Shown: positions 7,597 through 16,921, counted from the stretch's first letter. The stretch: 64,000 nt of DNA from an uncultured Sutterella sp. (GCA_905206365.1 CAJLHF010000001.1:124001-188000), one strand, 5' to 3'. Notes: a model not told the origin generated them from the sequence alone. Made by a program: numbers and translations.

Positions 7597-9606
7597 TTAC
7601 TTGAGAAGTGCGGTCACCTTGGCGACGACGTTTTCGACCGTGAAGCCGAAACGCTGCCAGAGCACGTCCGCGGGAGCGCTTTCGCCGAAACGGTCGACGC
7701 CGAGCACGTCGCCCTTGCCGGACATGTACTTCCACCAAAGGTCGGTCTTCGAGGCCTCGATCGCGAGGATCGGGGTACCGGGCGTGAGGACCGAGGCACG
7801 CCATTCGGCGTCCTGACGGTCGAAGATGCTCGTGCAGGGCATCGAGACGACGCGCGCCTGGATGTTGAGAGCCGCGAGTTCGGCGCGGGCCTTCATCGCG
7901 AGCCCCACTTCGGAACCCGTCGCAAGGAGGATGACGTCGGCTTCGCCCGCACCGGCAGGCGCTTCGGCCGCCACGTAGCCGCCCTTGGCCATGGCGTCGG
8001 CGTCGACTTCGTCGCGATCGAGGAAGGGAACGTTCTGACGCGTGAACACGAGCGACGACGGACCGTCGCGGCGTTCAATTGCCGAGGCCCAGGCCACGAT
8101 CGTTTCGACGGTGTCGGCGGGACGCCAGACGTCCATGTCGGGAATGAGGCGCAGCGACGGAACGTGTTCCACGGACTGATGCGTCGGACCGTCTTCACCG
8201 AGACCGATCGAGTCGTGCGTGAAGACGTTGATGACACGCTGCTTCATGAGCGCGGACATGCGAAGCGCGTTGCGCGAGTAGTCGGAGAACGTGAGGAACG
8301 TGGCCGCGTACGGGATGAAGCCGCCGTAAAGCGCAATCCCGTTCATGACGGCCGACATGCCGAATTCACGCACGCCGTAGCTGATGTGACGGGCGTCGAA
8401 TTCACCCGAGTTGAGGCTCTTCACACCCGACCAGTTGGTGAGGTTCGAGCCCGTGAGGTCGGCGGAGCCGCCGAGGAGTTCGGGAAGCGCGGGAGCGAGG
8501 GCGTTGAGGGCCTTCTGGCTCGCCTTTCGGGTCGCCATCGTTTCCTGAGCTTCTTCCGCGGCGCAAAGCGCGTCCATCACGACGTCGGACCAGCCTTCGG
8601 GGAGTTCGCCCGCGAGGCGGCGCTTGAGTTCGGTGGCAAGTTCCGGATAGGCCTTTTCGTATTCGGCGAACATCGCTTCCCATTCGCCTTCGATCTTGCG
8701 GCCTTCTTCCTTGTGATCCCACGCGGCGTAGACTTCCGCCGGAATTTCGAAGGGAGCGTAAGGCCAGCCGATCGCTTCGCGCGTGGCGGCGATTTCTTCG
8801 TCGCCCAGAGCTTCGCCGTGCACCTTGGCCGTACCCTGACGGTGGGGAGCGCCCTTGCCGATCGTCGTCTTGGCGATGATGAGGGTGGGCTTCTCGGCGG
8901 AGCGCTTCGCTTCGGCGATTGCACGGTCCATCGCGTCGATGTCGTGACCGTCAACGGGACCGATCACGTTCCAGCCGTAGGCTTCGAAGCGGCCGCGCGT
9001 GTCGTCGCGGAACCAGCCGCGCACGTCGCCGTCGATCGAGATGCCGTTGTCGTCGTAAATGGCCACGAGTTTGTTGAGGCCCCAGACACCCGCGAGCGAG
9101 CAGACTTCGTGGCTGATGCCCTCCATGAGGCAACCGTCGCCGAGGAACACGTACGTGTGGTTGTCGATGACGGGGAAGCCTTCGCGGTTGAATTCCTTCG
9201 CGAGCATCTTTTCCGCAAGCGCCATGCCGACGCCGTTGGCGATGCCCTGACCGAGCGGACCGGTCGTCGTTTCCACACCCGGCGTCACGTCGACTTCGGG
9301 GTGCCCCGGCGTCTTGCTGCCCAGCTGGCGGAAGGCCTTCAGGTCGTCGATCGAGAGATCGTACCCGGTCAGATGCAGAAGCGCGTACTGCAACATCGAA
9401 CCGTGACCGTTCGAGAGGATGAAGCGGTCGCGACCGACCCAGCGGGGATCCTGAGGATTGAAGCGGAGATGACGGGACCAGAGCGCCACGGCGATGTCGG
9501 CCATGCCCATCGGCATGCCCGGATGACCGGACTTCGCCTTCTGGACCGCATCCATGGCGAGAGCACGAATGGCGTTGGCCATCGTCTGAGCGGAAACGTG
9601 AGACAT
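7597..9606 (-). CDS. tkt: Transketolase
   Basis: A 669-residue thiamine-diphosphate enzyme of the non-oxidative pentose phosphate pathway. H28 in SGHPGMPMG, the GDG metal/cofactor motif at 156-158, and LGEDGPTHQ in the pyrimidine-binding domain are all present; the length is normal. The open frame continues about 990 bases further upstream, but the family begins at MSHVSAQTMANAIRAL, so the ATG at 9606 is chosen. It is first gene of tkt-gap-pgk. A candidate extended -10 promoter and a leader hairpin lie in the region upstream. Confidence 0.97.
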   Translation of the reverse strand: MSHVSAQTMANAIRALAMDAVQKAKSGHPGMPMGMADIAVALWSRHLRFNPQDPRWVGRDRFILSNGHGSMLQYALLHLTGYDLSIDDLKAFRQLGSKTPGHPEVDVTPGVETTTGPLGQGIANGVGMALAEKMLAKEFNREGFPVIDNHTYVFLGDGCLMEGISHEVCSLAGVWGLNKLVAIYDDNGISIDGDVRGWFRDDTRGRFEAYGWNVIGPVDGHDIDAMDRAIAEAKRSAEKPTLIIAKTTIGKGAPHRQGTAKVHGEALGDEEIAATREAIGWPYAPFEIPAEVYAAWDHKEEGRKIEGEWEAMFAEYEKAYPELATELKRRLAGELPEGWSDVVMDALCAAEEAQETMATRKASQKALNALAPALPELLGGSADLTGSNLTNWSGVKSLNSGEFDARHISYGVREFGMSAVMNGIALYGGFIPYAATFLTFSDYSRNALRMSALMKQRVINVFTHDSIGLGEDGPTHQSVEHVPSLRLIPDMDVWRPADTVETIVAWASAIERRDGPSSLVFTRQNVPFLDRDEVDADAMAKGGYVAAEAPAGAGEADVILLATGSEVGLAMKARAELAALNIQARVVSMPCTSIFDRQDAEWRASVLTPGTPILAIEASKTDLWWKYMSGKGDVLGVDRFGESAPADVLWQRFGFTVENVVAKVTALLK

Positions 9607-9665
9607 ATGTATCCGTTGATTGGGTTGACTCAGAGGAGGGGGAGGCTTCATCTCCCGTCGGGTCC

Positions 9666-9691
9666 CGCAAGCATCCGGCCGGACGCTTGCG
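9666..9691 (-). repeat. Inverted repeat in the tkt leader
   Basis: CGCAAGC and GCTTGCG arms enclose a 12-base centre that itself contains CCGGCCGG. It lies 60 bases before the tkt start, downstream of the likely promoter, so it would form a hairpin in the mRNA leader; it could instead be an operator. No regulator was identified. Confidence 0.5.
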
Positions 9692-9727
9692 CGGTTGCCC
9701 CGTGCGGGCGCCTCCGACAAACATCTT

Positions 9728-9736
9728 ATTTTATCA
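9728..9736 (-). promoter_or_regulatory. Candidate extended -10 promoter for tkt
   Basis: Read on the minus strand, the sequence is TGATAAAAT: TG, one base, then TAAAAT (5 of 6). No good -35 is present, as is common for extended -10 promoters. The predicted leader is about 115 bases. Confidence 0.4.
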
Positions 9737-9843
9737 TTCACGGTCGGGAGCCCGACTCCGAGGCCCCTGAGTTTTCCCGAGTTTCTCTTCGAACGCAACG
9801 TTTTTCGCCCCGCGGCGACGTTCTCCACCCTTTTCCGAGCACC

Positions 9844-10584
9844 ATGGCGAATCCGCGCTTTTACATAGACGCCCCCGACGAAACCTTCGAGGGCACCGTC
9901 ACGCTTCCCCCAAAAGCCGCCCATCACGCGGGACGCGCCCTGCGTCTCGCGTCGGGCGAACGGGTGGACCTTTTCAACGGTCGCGGAAAGCTCTGGTCGG
10001 GCACGATCGAATTCACGGCCGAGAGCACCTTCGTACACGTCGACCGGGTCGAAGAACCTCCGGTCGAATCGCCCCTTCGCATGACGCTCGTTCAGAGCTG
10101 GGTGTCGCCCGAAAAGATGGACTGGATCGTTGAAAAGGCAACCGAAGCGGGCGTCTCGCACATCGTCGTCACACCGGCCGAACGGAGCGTCACCCGACTT
10201 TCGGGCGACCGACTCGAAAAGCGCCTTGCGAAACTGCGCGAAACGGCTCGGACCGCGGCCGAGCAGTGCGGCCGCAACGTGATTCCGTCGGTCGACGGGG
10301 CGGCAAGCTTCGACGACGCCCTCCGAACGGAAGGGGCGCTCCGCATCCTTCTCGCGCCGGGCGCGAAGGCGGACGCCCCGCGTCCCGCGATCGAGCCGGG
10401 CCTGGCGAGCATCGTCTTTGCGGTCGGTCCCGAAGGGGGCTTTTCGCCCGCCGAAATCGAACGGGCCGAAGAAGCGGGTTGGCACCCGACGCTGCTCGGC
10501 CCCCGGGTCTTTCGTACCGAAACGGCGGGCCTGGCCTGCGCCGTGTGGGTTTCGACCCTCGCGGGCGACTTTCCGAAGCGCTGA
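9844..10584 (+). CDS. rsmE: 16S rRNA (uracil-1498-N3)-methyltransferase
   Basis: A 246-residue SPOUT-class methyltransferase that modifies U1498 of 16S rRNA in the 30S subunit. The N-terminal PUA-like domain has HHAGRALRL at about 27-35. The C-terminal knot has the SAM-binding VGPEGGFSPAEI at about 194-205 and LGPRVFRTETA at about 218-228. The open frame extends far upstream, antisense to tkt, but the family start is the ATG at 9844. It is divergent from tkt, with 237 bases between them. Confidence 0.94.
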   Translation: MANPRFYIDAPDETFEGTVTLPPKAAHHAGRALRLASGERVDLFNGRGKLWSGTIEFTAESTFVHVDRVEEPPVESPLRMTLVQSWVSPEKMDWIVEKATEAGVSHIVVTPAERSVTRLSGDRLEKRLAKLRETARTAAEQCGRNVIPSVDGAASFDDALRTEGALRILLAPGAKADAPRPAIEPGLASIVFAVGPEGGFSPAEIERAEEAGWHPTLLGPRVFRTETAGLACAVWVSTLAGDFPKR

Positions 10585-10701
10585 ACCGCGCACCCTCCCG
10601 CGCGATGCGAAAAAGGCCCGGCGGTCCGGAGGACAAGCCTACAACGAACTTCTACCGAGCCTCGTGCGGGAAATGATGCGGGAAAAGGAGCGAACGCGTT
10701 C

Positions 10702-11718
10702 TCAGGAGCCGCGGGACTCGGCTCCGCCCGCGCTTTTCTTCTCGGCGGGATAGGCGCGCTTTTCGCCCGCGGCCGAACGCACGGGAGCGGCGTCGGTCTT
10801 CGGAGCGACGTTCGCAAGCTCAACTTCGCGGCCGCCTTCGAGCCGAAGCACGGCTTCGTCCGCGGCGGCATTGCGCTTTGCGGCCGCCTTGTTCGCGGCT
10901 ACTTCCACGGCTTCCCAGTGTTCGTAGGGAAGGTGCTTCACGACCGCCTTCTTTTCAAAGGCGGGGCCGCTCTTTTTCGTGCGCGAGAGTTGCACCGCGC
11001 GGTCCGAATCGCCCTTGGCGGCAACGAGCAAACGGCTCCGTTCTTTGAGCACCTTGGAACCGTACCCGAAATCGGTGTCGTGAAGAGCCGCCCCCGAGTA
11101 CCACTTCAAGGCTTTCGTCACGTTGCCCGTCTTTTTGATGAGGGACGCAAGAATGCTCGTTCCCACCACCATGTTGGGATAGGGCTCGAGCGCGGCCGCA
11201 CGCCCCCCGAAGGGCTCGAATTTGTCAAGGTGCACGCGGGTCATCACCTGCATGAGGCCTTCGGCCCCCGCGGAACTCTTCGCTTTGGCGTTGTAGCTCG
11301 ATTCCGTGCCGACGACAGCGAGAATGAGGAGCGGATCGACGTCCTGAGCACGTCCGATTTCGATCGCCCACTCCGTCATCTGGAGGGCGTCCTCGCGCGT
11401 GACGCGGTAGGAGCGGGAAATGTAGGTCGCAACGGACGTACCCGAAATCCCGAGGTTCGAGGGCACGGTTTCAACGGGCACGACTGCGGGTTCGGCCTCG
11501 ACGGCTTTCACTTCCGCGACGCGGGGCGCTTCGACGAAGGCCGCCGGTTCGGTTTTGGCAAGCGAGACACGCTCGAATCCTTCGCCGAACGCACAGAGCC
11601 CGACGATCGTCCCGACCACCGCCGTAAAGGCGACGCGCTTCGCCCAAACGGACTTCGTTTCGGAAGGCCGGTGGGTGCGGGTTGAGGACGGGGCGACGTG
11701 AGTTCGGTGAGATTTCAT
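10702..11718 (-). CDS. Lytic transglycosylase with SLT domain, membrane-anchored
   Basis: A 338-residue protein that should cleave peptidoglycan glycan strands in the periplasm, leaving 1,6-anhydro ends. One hydrophobic segment at about 28-44 is a signal anchor. A Pro/Val/Glu-rich linker follows, then the SLT domain at about 105-215: catalytic E139 in GTESSYN and the GLMQV motif at 154-158. The C-terminal ~100 residues are Lys/Ala-rich and not assigned. Its anhydro-muropeptide products are the substrates of AmpD, encoded about 14 kb away. The subclass is not clear. Confidence 0.85.
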   Translation of the reverse strand: MKSHRTHVAPSSTRTHRPSETKSVWAKRVAFTAVVGTIVGLCAFGEGFERVSLAKTEPAAFVEAPRVAEVKAVEAEPAVVPVETVPSNLGISGTSVATYISRSYRVTREDALQMTEWAIEIGRAQDVDPLLILAVVGTESSYNAKAKSSAGAEGLMQVMTRVHLDKFEPFGGRAAALEPYPNMVVGTSILASLIKKTGNVTKALKWYSGAALHDTDFGYGSKVLKERSRLLVAAKGDSDRAVQLSRTKKSGPAFEKKAVVKHLPYEHWEAVEVAANKAAAKRNAAADEAVLRLEGGREVELANVAPKTDAAPVRSAAGEKRAYPAEKKSAGGAESRGS

Positions 11719-12064
11719 GGTTCGGTTCGACGGCGCCTCAAGCCCCCTCTCCGAGGGGCGGCCGTCCTTTGCTCCGGAATAAAGAAAGGGCGCATTCTAA
11801 CCAAAATTCGGAAGCGCACTTCGGGCCCTGCGCGTAAATTTTCCGTATTCATCCGATAGGTTGTCCCCTATTATGCGTCGCTCGGCGGGAACGAATGCAA
11901 GCGAGAAAGGGGCTTTCGTGCGGGATGCCTGAGTAGAAAGCACGGAAAACGTACGGGAAACACCCGCTCTCGGCGACAGCGTCCGGGCTCGGTAGAATGG
12001 ACGAATCGACGGTGCGCCCGACGTCGACCCGGGGCGCACGCCACCCTTCGAGGAGGACACAAAA
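11719..12064. other. Divergent intergenic region, 346 bases
   Basis: The region lies between the transglycosylase (minus) and the KTSC gene (plus) and must hold both promoters. Possible -10 elements are TAGAAT on the minus strand near 11796 and TATTAT or TAGAAT on the plus strand near 11869 and 11993; none has a convincing -35. A good ribosome site (GAGGAGG) lies just before 12065. I see no RNA gene or coding sequence. Confidence 0.5.
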
Positions 12065-12352
12065 ATGAAGAGGCAGCCGATTCATCGCGGAGGAATCCTC
12101 TCCGCTGGTTACGATCCGTCGCGCCGCTGGCTCGACATCGAATTCGACACGCACCGCATTCTGCGTGTCGAGAGCATCGGCTCCGAAGCGGCCGAACGGT
12201 TCCTGCGCTCTTCGAGCCCCTTCGGGTACTGGAAGGACGAAATCGAAGACAACTACCCCGTTCGGGAAGTCTCCCGCAAGGAAAGCGACTCGGAAAGGCC
12301 CGAAGCAAAAAGGAGCCTCGACGACTTGAAGCGCCTCTTCGGCGACCTCTGA
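12065..12352 (+). CDS. KTSC-domain small protein
   Basis: A 95-residue soluble protein. Residues about 10-62 match the KTSC domain pattern: SAGYDPSRRWLDIEF, then a variable strand, then FGYWKDEIEDNYP. In other bacteria the domain stands alone or is fused to lysyl-tRNA synthetases and other proteins; its role is unknown. The tail (about 65-95) is charged and ends DDLKRLFGDL, likely a short helix. A strong ribosome site (GAGGAGG) precedes the ATG, which supports real expression. It is a single-gene unit closed by a terminator. Confidence 0.8.
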   Translation: MKRQPIHRGGILSAGYDPSRRWLDIEFDTHRILRVESIGSEAAERFLRSSSPFGYWKDEIEDNYPVREVSRKESDSERPEAKRSLDDLKRLFGDL

Positions 12353-12384
12353 GGCGGAATCGAACACCGAACGAAAGCGCAACA

Positions 12385-12414
12385 AAAAGGGCGTTCCCGG
12401 AGGAACGCCCTTTT
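12385..12414. terminator. Bidirectional terminator between the KTSC gene and mgtE
   Basis: A perfect GGGCGTTCC/GGAACGCCC stem with a CGGA loop is flanked by five A on one side and four T on the other, so it can stop both convergent units. Confidence 0.85.
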
Positions 12415-12459
12415 CGCTTGGTTGGTCGATCGCGACTCGGGCTTCGACGCCGCACCCCG

Positions 12460-13959
12460 TCAGGCAAAGAAGAACGTGGCAAGTCCCAAGAAAATGAGGA
12501 ACCCCCCTGAGTCGGTCGTGAAGGTTAGAAGCACCGATCCGCCCATGGCCGGATCGCGGCCGAAGCGGCGCAAAAGGAGCGGGACCGCGAGCCCCACGAC
12601 CGCCCCCTGGATGATGTTGAGAAGCATCGCAAGGCACATGACGAGCCCCAGCGTCTTTCCTTCGGGCTGATCCCAATAGAGCCCCCAGGCGCACGCCCCG
12701 GCGATCAGCCCCCAGATGAGGCCGTTCACGAGCGAGACGCCGATTTCCTTTTTGATGAGGTCGGCCTTGTTGGCTTCCGTCACCTGCCCCATGGCCAAAG
12801 AGCGCACGAGAAGCGTCAGCGTCTGATTGCCGGAATTCCCGGCCATCCCGGCCACGATCGGCATCAGAGCGGCGAGCGCCACCACGCGCTCGATCGTGCC
12901 GTCGAAGGCGGAAATCACGCGCGAGGCGAAAAATGCCGTGCAGAGATTGACCCCGAGCCAAAGCCAGCGGCTTTTGGCCGACTCCCAGACGCTGCCGAAC
13001 AAGTCCTGTTCGTCGTCGAGACCAACGGCACCGAACGCGTCCTCTTCGCTTTCTTCACGAATGACGTCGACCACTTCGTTGACGGTGAGTCGCCCGACGA
13101 GACGTCCCGCTTCGTCGACGACCGCCGCGCTCACGAGGTCGTAACGTTCGAAAGCCTGTGCGGCGTCGCTCGCGTCGTCGAGCGGATTAAGGGTGAGGCG
13201 ATCGGTCTTCATGATCCGGCGCACCTGCGTTGCCGGGTCCGACGTGAGGAGCTGAGCGATCGCCACCGACCCCTTCAGATGTCCGAGCCGGTCGACGACG
13301 AAGATCTGATCCATGTGATCGGGCAACACCTCGAACCGACGCAGGTACCGAAGCACCATGTCGACCGTCACTTCCTCGCGGATCGAGACCATCTCGAAGT
13401 CCATGCGGGCCCCGACGCTCTCTTCCGGATAGGAGATGGCCGCACGCAACTGCGCTCGTTCTTCGTGCGAAAGCCCCTCTTGAACCTCCGCCATGACGTC
13501 GGGCGGGAGGTCGTCGACCAGGTCCGCGATCTCGTCCGTATCGAGCGTTTCGACCGCGTCGACGAGTTCGTCGCGGTCCATGGCGTCGATCAGGGTTTCG
13601 CGAACGCCGTCGTTGACCTCAACGAGAATGTCGCCGTCCGATTCGCTCTTGACCTGATTCCAAACGGCAAGTCGTTCGTCGACGGGGAGAGCTTCAAGCA
13701 CCCAGGCGATGTCGGCGGGGTGCAGGGGCTCCAACACGGCGCGCAGTTCCGCGGCTGCTTCGACGGAGACGGGCAATGCCTCGTCGTCCTCTTCCGTCTT
13801 CGGAATCGGGTGGTCCTTCGTGCGCTCCTGATCCTCTTCGAGAATCTGCTGCACGCGCGCGAGCGCACGGCTCGCCTCGTCCGAATCCCGCACGGGCGAG
13901 GGCGCGTCGTCTTCCTGCGGAAGGTGGTTCTTCAGATCCTCCGGATCATGGGCCGCCAT
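12460..13959 (-). CDS. mgtE: Magnesium transporter MgtE
   Basis: A 499-residue inner-membrane Mg2+ channel. The cytosolic N-domain (about 60-180) contains HPADIAWVLEALP and acidic helices, followed by two CBS domains (about 185-310) and five membrane helices (about 330-495). The linker and first helix carry the usual WLWLGVNL and the PIVAGMAGNSGNQ pore motif. The N- and CBS domains sense cytosolic Mg2+ and close the channel. I chose ATG 13959, preceded by GAGGAG, over an in-frame start 90 bases upstream. Its 3' end shares a terminator with the KTSC gene. Confidence 0.95.
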   Translation of the reverse strand: MAAHDPEDLKNHLPQEDDAPSPVRDSDEASRALARVQQILEEDQERTKDHPIPKTEEDDEALPVSVEAAAELRAVLEPLHPADIAWVLEALPVDERLAVWNQVKSESDGDILVEVNDGVRETLIDAMDRDELVDAVETLDTDEIADLVDDLPPDVMAEVQEGLSHEERAQLRAAISYPEESVGARMDFEMVSIREEVTVDMVLRYLRRFEVLPDHMDQIFVVDRLGHLKGSVAIAQLLTSDPATQVRRIMKTDRLTLNPLDDASDAAQAFERYDLVSAAVVDEAGRLVGRLTVNEVVDVIREESEEDAFGAVGLDDEQDLFGSVWESAKSRWLWLGVNLCTAFFASRVISAFDGTIERVVALAALMPIVAGMAGNSGNQTLTLLVRSLAMGQVTEANKADLIKKEIGVSLVNGLIWGLIAGACAWGLYWDQPEGKTLGLVMCLAMLLNIIQGAVVGLAVPLLLRRFGRDPAMGGSVLLTFTTDSGGFLIFLGLATFFFA

Positions 13960-14068
13960 ACTTCTGCGTCTCCTCGTCGTCGATTCGGTGCGAGCACCGT
14001 GGTCCGGTTTGCGGGAATCGGTTGTGGGGATCGCCTTCGGACGGACCACCGCCCCGAAGCGACGTCAA

Positions 14069-14111
14069 TAAAACTCGGCGAGCCGCGCTTCGGAAGGCGC
14101 GGCTCGCCGAG
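14069..14111 (-). terminator. Terminator of the mpl-yqiA-RNase unit (minus strand)
   Basis: A perfect 15-bp stem starting CTCGGCGAG with an 8-base loop is followed on the minus strand by TTTTATT. It lies about 63 bases after the RNase stop codon. Confidence 0.85.
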
Positions 14112-14173
14112 AGACTAGCACAAAGCACCCCGAGTCCGTCGAAATTTCGCGCGCGACGCGGGGTATGCCGTGC

Positions 14174-16216
14174 TTACGACACCGTGGACGAGACGGGTGC
14201 AACGTTCGCGTCCGCGAACGCATCCCCCTCGGGAGCACTCGCTTCGGCGCAGGCTTCGCCCTTTGCGGCTTCCGCGGATTCCGCGACCTCGGCTTCTTCG
14301 TCGAGCACCTCTTCGTCGAAGTCCTCCGTCGAGGTTTCCGCTTCGTCGAGCACCGCGAGGAGCTTCGTCTCCATCACGAGGTCCACGAGATCGCAGCGGA
14401 TGACCTGCAAGCGTACCTTGCGGCCGCGGGCGAGATCTTCGGGAAGACCCGCCACGCGATGCACGAAGGGGAGCCCGTCGATGCGGACGAGTTCGCCCTT
14501 GATGACGGCGCCTTCGAGTTCCTTGACTCCTTCCTGTTCGATCCAGCGCAGCGACCAGTAGCGTTCCATCCGGGTCTGGAAGTCGTTGTAGAGACCGTAG
14601 ATCGCTTCGAACTGACTGACAATCGTGAAGAAGTCCGCATCGTTCCCCTGATAAACGGGTCCGGTGCCGAGAAGCGCCGAGACGATCTGGCGCTGGTTCA
14701 CAAGGTCCACGTAGCGGCGCAAAGGCGACGTCGACCATGCGTAGCGTGCGACCCCCAGACCGTCGTGCGGCGCCGGGCTCGTGCTCATGCGCACTCGCCC
14801 CATACGCTGCGAGCGGTAGATCCCCGGCGTCCTCTTTTCTTCGAGCCACAGCCCCCAGGTACTGTTCGCAAGGATCATGAGTTCCGCGACGAGCAGATCG
14901 AGCGGCGCCCCGCGGCGACGGCCCTTCACGACGACGCGCGCGTCGCGTCCTTCGCCTTCGAGCACGAAGTACCAGTCGATGCGACCCGTGGGTTCGGGGC
15001 GACCGCGCACTTTTTCGCGCTTCTTTTGAAGCGCCTTCGCGAAGTGCCAGAGCCAAGCGACTTCGTGCGCGTACGGAATTTCGAGGGCGTCGGCGGCCAG
15101 GGCCTCTTCCGTCACGAGGTCGTCGATCTTGTCATAGCGCAGGTTCTTCGCGACGACGATCTTTTCGAGCTTCGTTTCGCTCGACTCGACCTCGAACGTT
15201 TCGTCCTTCACCGTGAAGTAGATCGACACGCAGGGAACGGCCGTGCCTTCGTCAAGCGAAAAAGCCTTCACCCAAGGTTCGGGAAGCATCGTCGTCTTGA
15301 GCCCCGGCGCATAGACCGTACTCATGCGCGAGCGCGCCGTCTTGTCCAGGGGGTCGTCGCGGAGAATCCCGAGCGAGGGCGCCGCAATGTGAACGCCCAC
15401 GCGCGTGCGACCGTCTTCCAGATGCGTGACGCTCACCGCATCGTCGATTTCGGTCGTTGCCGAATCGTCGATCGAGAAGGCGTCGACCTCGGCCACGGGC
15501 AAATCCTCGCCGAACGTTCCGGGCAGCGGCAGTTCCGCGGGGAAGCCCCGACCCTGGGGGAAGTTGAGAGCGTAGAAGCTTTCGACGTGCCAGTTCCAGG
15601 CCGAAGGAATCGCGCCGAGCGAAAGAAGCAGTCGGAGCGGCGTCTGACGCGTTTCCGACGCGGCGTCGGAAAGAGCCTTCCAGGCGATGCCGTTCTTGTC
15701 GGGCTTCGTCAGAAGTTTCAGCGCGTCACGACCGATCTCCTCGGGAAGCTCCCCAGCCGCCATGGCTTTCGCCCAGGCGGTCTTCTGCGCTTCGAGACGC
15801 TTTTTCTTTTCGACCGCTTCCAACGCTTTTTGGAGAATGTCGGCGGGAGCGCGCCGGTAGACGCCGCGCCCCTTGCGGTAGAAGTAGACGGGATTGCCGT
15901 GAAGTGCAAGAAGAAGCGCGGCCTTCTGCACGGGCCCTTCGTCGCCGCCCCAATATTCGGCCGCAAGGTCCGCAAAGCCGAATTCGCCCGACTCGGGCGC
16001 CACTTCCCAAAGGAAGGCGGGATCGAGCTCGGCCGCCTCCAGCGGCGCGCGCGTCATGAGTTCCGAGGCGCTCGGCGACTCGAAGGAGAAAAAGACGTTC
16101 GCCTGCTTCACCTTCGTGCGGCGTCCCGTCGCCAGTTCCACCTGATAGGCGGTACCGGCCTGACTGAGAACGGTACCCGCCTTGAAGGCGCCGTCCTCTT
16201 CGAAATAGAGATGCAT
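14174..16216 (-). CDS. RNase II/RNase R family exoribonuclease (RNB domain)
   Basis: A 680-residue 3'-to-5' exoribonuclease. An OB-like N-terminal part and a helical region (about 1-235) precede the RNB domain (about 245-560). The catalytic metal site is intact: SIDDSATTEIDDAVSV, with D250, D251, D258 and D259. An S1-like segment follows near 570-625. The acidic, Glu/Ala-rich tail (about 630-680) is low complexity. It is shorter than RNase R (about 800) and lacks its basic tail, so it is closer to RNase II. It is last gene of the mpl-yqiA-RNase run, 60 bases after yqiA. Confidence 0.9.
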   Translation of the reverse strand: MHLYFEEDGAFKAGTVLSQAGTAYQVELATGRRTKVKQANVFFSFESPSASELMTRAPLEAAELDPAFLWEVAPESGEFGFADLAAEYWGGDEGPVQKAALLLALHGNPVYFYRKGRGVYRRAPADILQKALEAVEKKKRLEAQKTAWAKAMAAGELPEEIGRDALKLLTKPDKNGIAWKALSDAASETRQTPLRLLLSLGAIPSAWNWHVESFYALNFPQGRGFPAELPLPGTFGEDLPVAEVDAFSIDDSATTEIDDAVSVTHLEDGRTRVGVHIAAPSLGILRDDPLDKTARSRMSTVYAPGLKTTMLPEPWVKAFSLDEGTAVPCVSIYFTVKDETFEVESSETKLEKIVVAKNLRYDKIDDLVTEEALAADALEIPYAHEVAWLWHFAKALQKKREKVRGRPEPTGRIDWYFVLEGEGRDARVVVKGRRRGAPLDLLVAELMILANSTWGLWLEEKRTPGIYRSQRMGRVRMSTSPAPHDGLGVARYAWSTSPLRRYVDLVNQRQIVSALLGTGPVYQGNDADFFTIVSQFEAIYGLYNDFQTRMERYWSLRWIEQEGVKELEGAVIKGELVRIDGLPFVHRVAGLPEDLARGRKVRLQVIRCDLVDLVMETKLLAVLDEAETSTEDFDEEVLDEEAEVAESAEAAKGEACAEASAPEGDAFADANVAPVSSTVS

Positions 16217-16276
16217 GGTGTGTGTTTCCGTCTTGTTCGTGCTGTTCTGCTGTTCTTGGCGTTTGCGCCCTGCGGC

Positions 16277-16921
16277 TCACCCTTCGTTCGCGACGCTCAG
16301 GATCGCAGGAATGAACTCCGCAAAACGTTCGAGCCGATGGTTGTCACCCTCGGAGAGAAGAATTTCGGCGCCCTTCAGTTTCCCGTACGCGTCCTTCCAG
16401 TCGAGCACTTCGTCGGCCGTGGAAATCACGGCGAGCGTGCGCGTCAGGTCCGCGGGGACGGGCGGCGTCGCTTCGGCGAGCGCCAGAAGTTCGTCCGCGA
16501 AGCGCTCCTCGACGAGAAGCGTGCGGTCCGTGCCGTAGATCGTGCGGAGCCCCGTTTCCCTCGATACGATCGCCCAGGGATTGAGGCACGGGTTGAGAAG
16601 CACCGCGCGAAGACCGAACCGTCGGGCAAGACGCCCGGCATAAAAGCCTCCGAGGCTCGATCCGACGACCGTCACCTCCAGACCTTCGCTTTCCATCGCG
16701 CGCACCTGCGCTTCCGCCAGATCCGCCGCCTTGGCGGGCGCGAGATTGAGGTCGGGCGCGACGAAGGCAAAGCCCGCCGCACGGGCCGCCTCGGCCAGTT
16801 CGCGGCACTTTGCCGACGCGGGCGAGGAGAGAAATCCGTGCAGATAGAGAAATCCTTTTTTCTTTTCGGCCGTGCCTTGGATCAGCCCCGGCATCCCGAT
16901 TTCCGAAAGTTCGTTCGTCAT
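16277..16921 (-). CDS. YqiA/YcfP-like alpha/beta-hydrolase
   Basis: A 214-residue predicted esterase. YLHGFLSSPASAK (about 26-38) is the signature of the YqiA family. The nucleophile elbow is G-S-S-L-G with S89 at its centre. A likely catalytic Asp lies in STADEVLDW and His in GDNHRLE. It starts 5 bases after the mpl stop, so translation is probably coupled. YqiA of E. coli acts on short acyl esters in vitro; the natural substrate is unknown. Confidence 0.85.
   Translation of the reverse strand: MTNELSEIGMPGLIQGTAEKKKGFLYLHGFLSSPASAKCRELAEAARAAGFAFVAPDLNLAPAKAADLAEAQVRAMESEGLEVTVVGSSLGGFYAGRLARRFGLRAVLLNPCLNPWAIVSRETGLRTIYGTDRTLLVEERFADELLALAEATPPVPADLTRTLAVISTADEVLDWKDAYGKLKGAEILLSEGDNHRLERFAEFIPAILSVANEG

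Noticed and set aside
8164..9843. Long upstream part of the frame that contains rsmE
   Set aside because: It is antisense to tkt and has no family similarity; rsmE starts at 9844.
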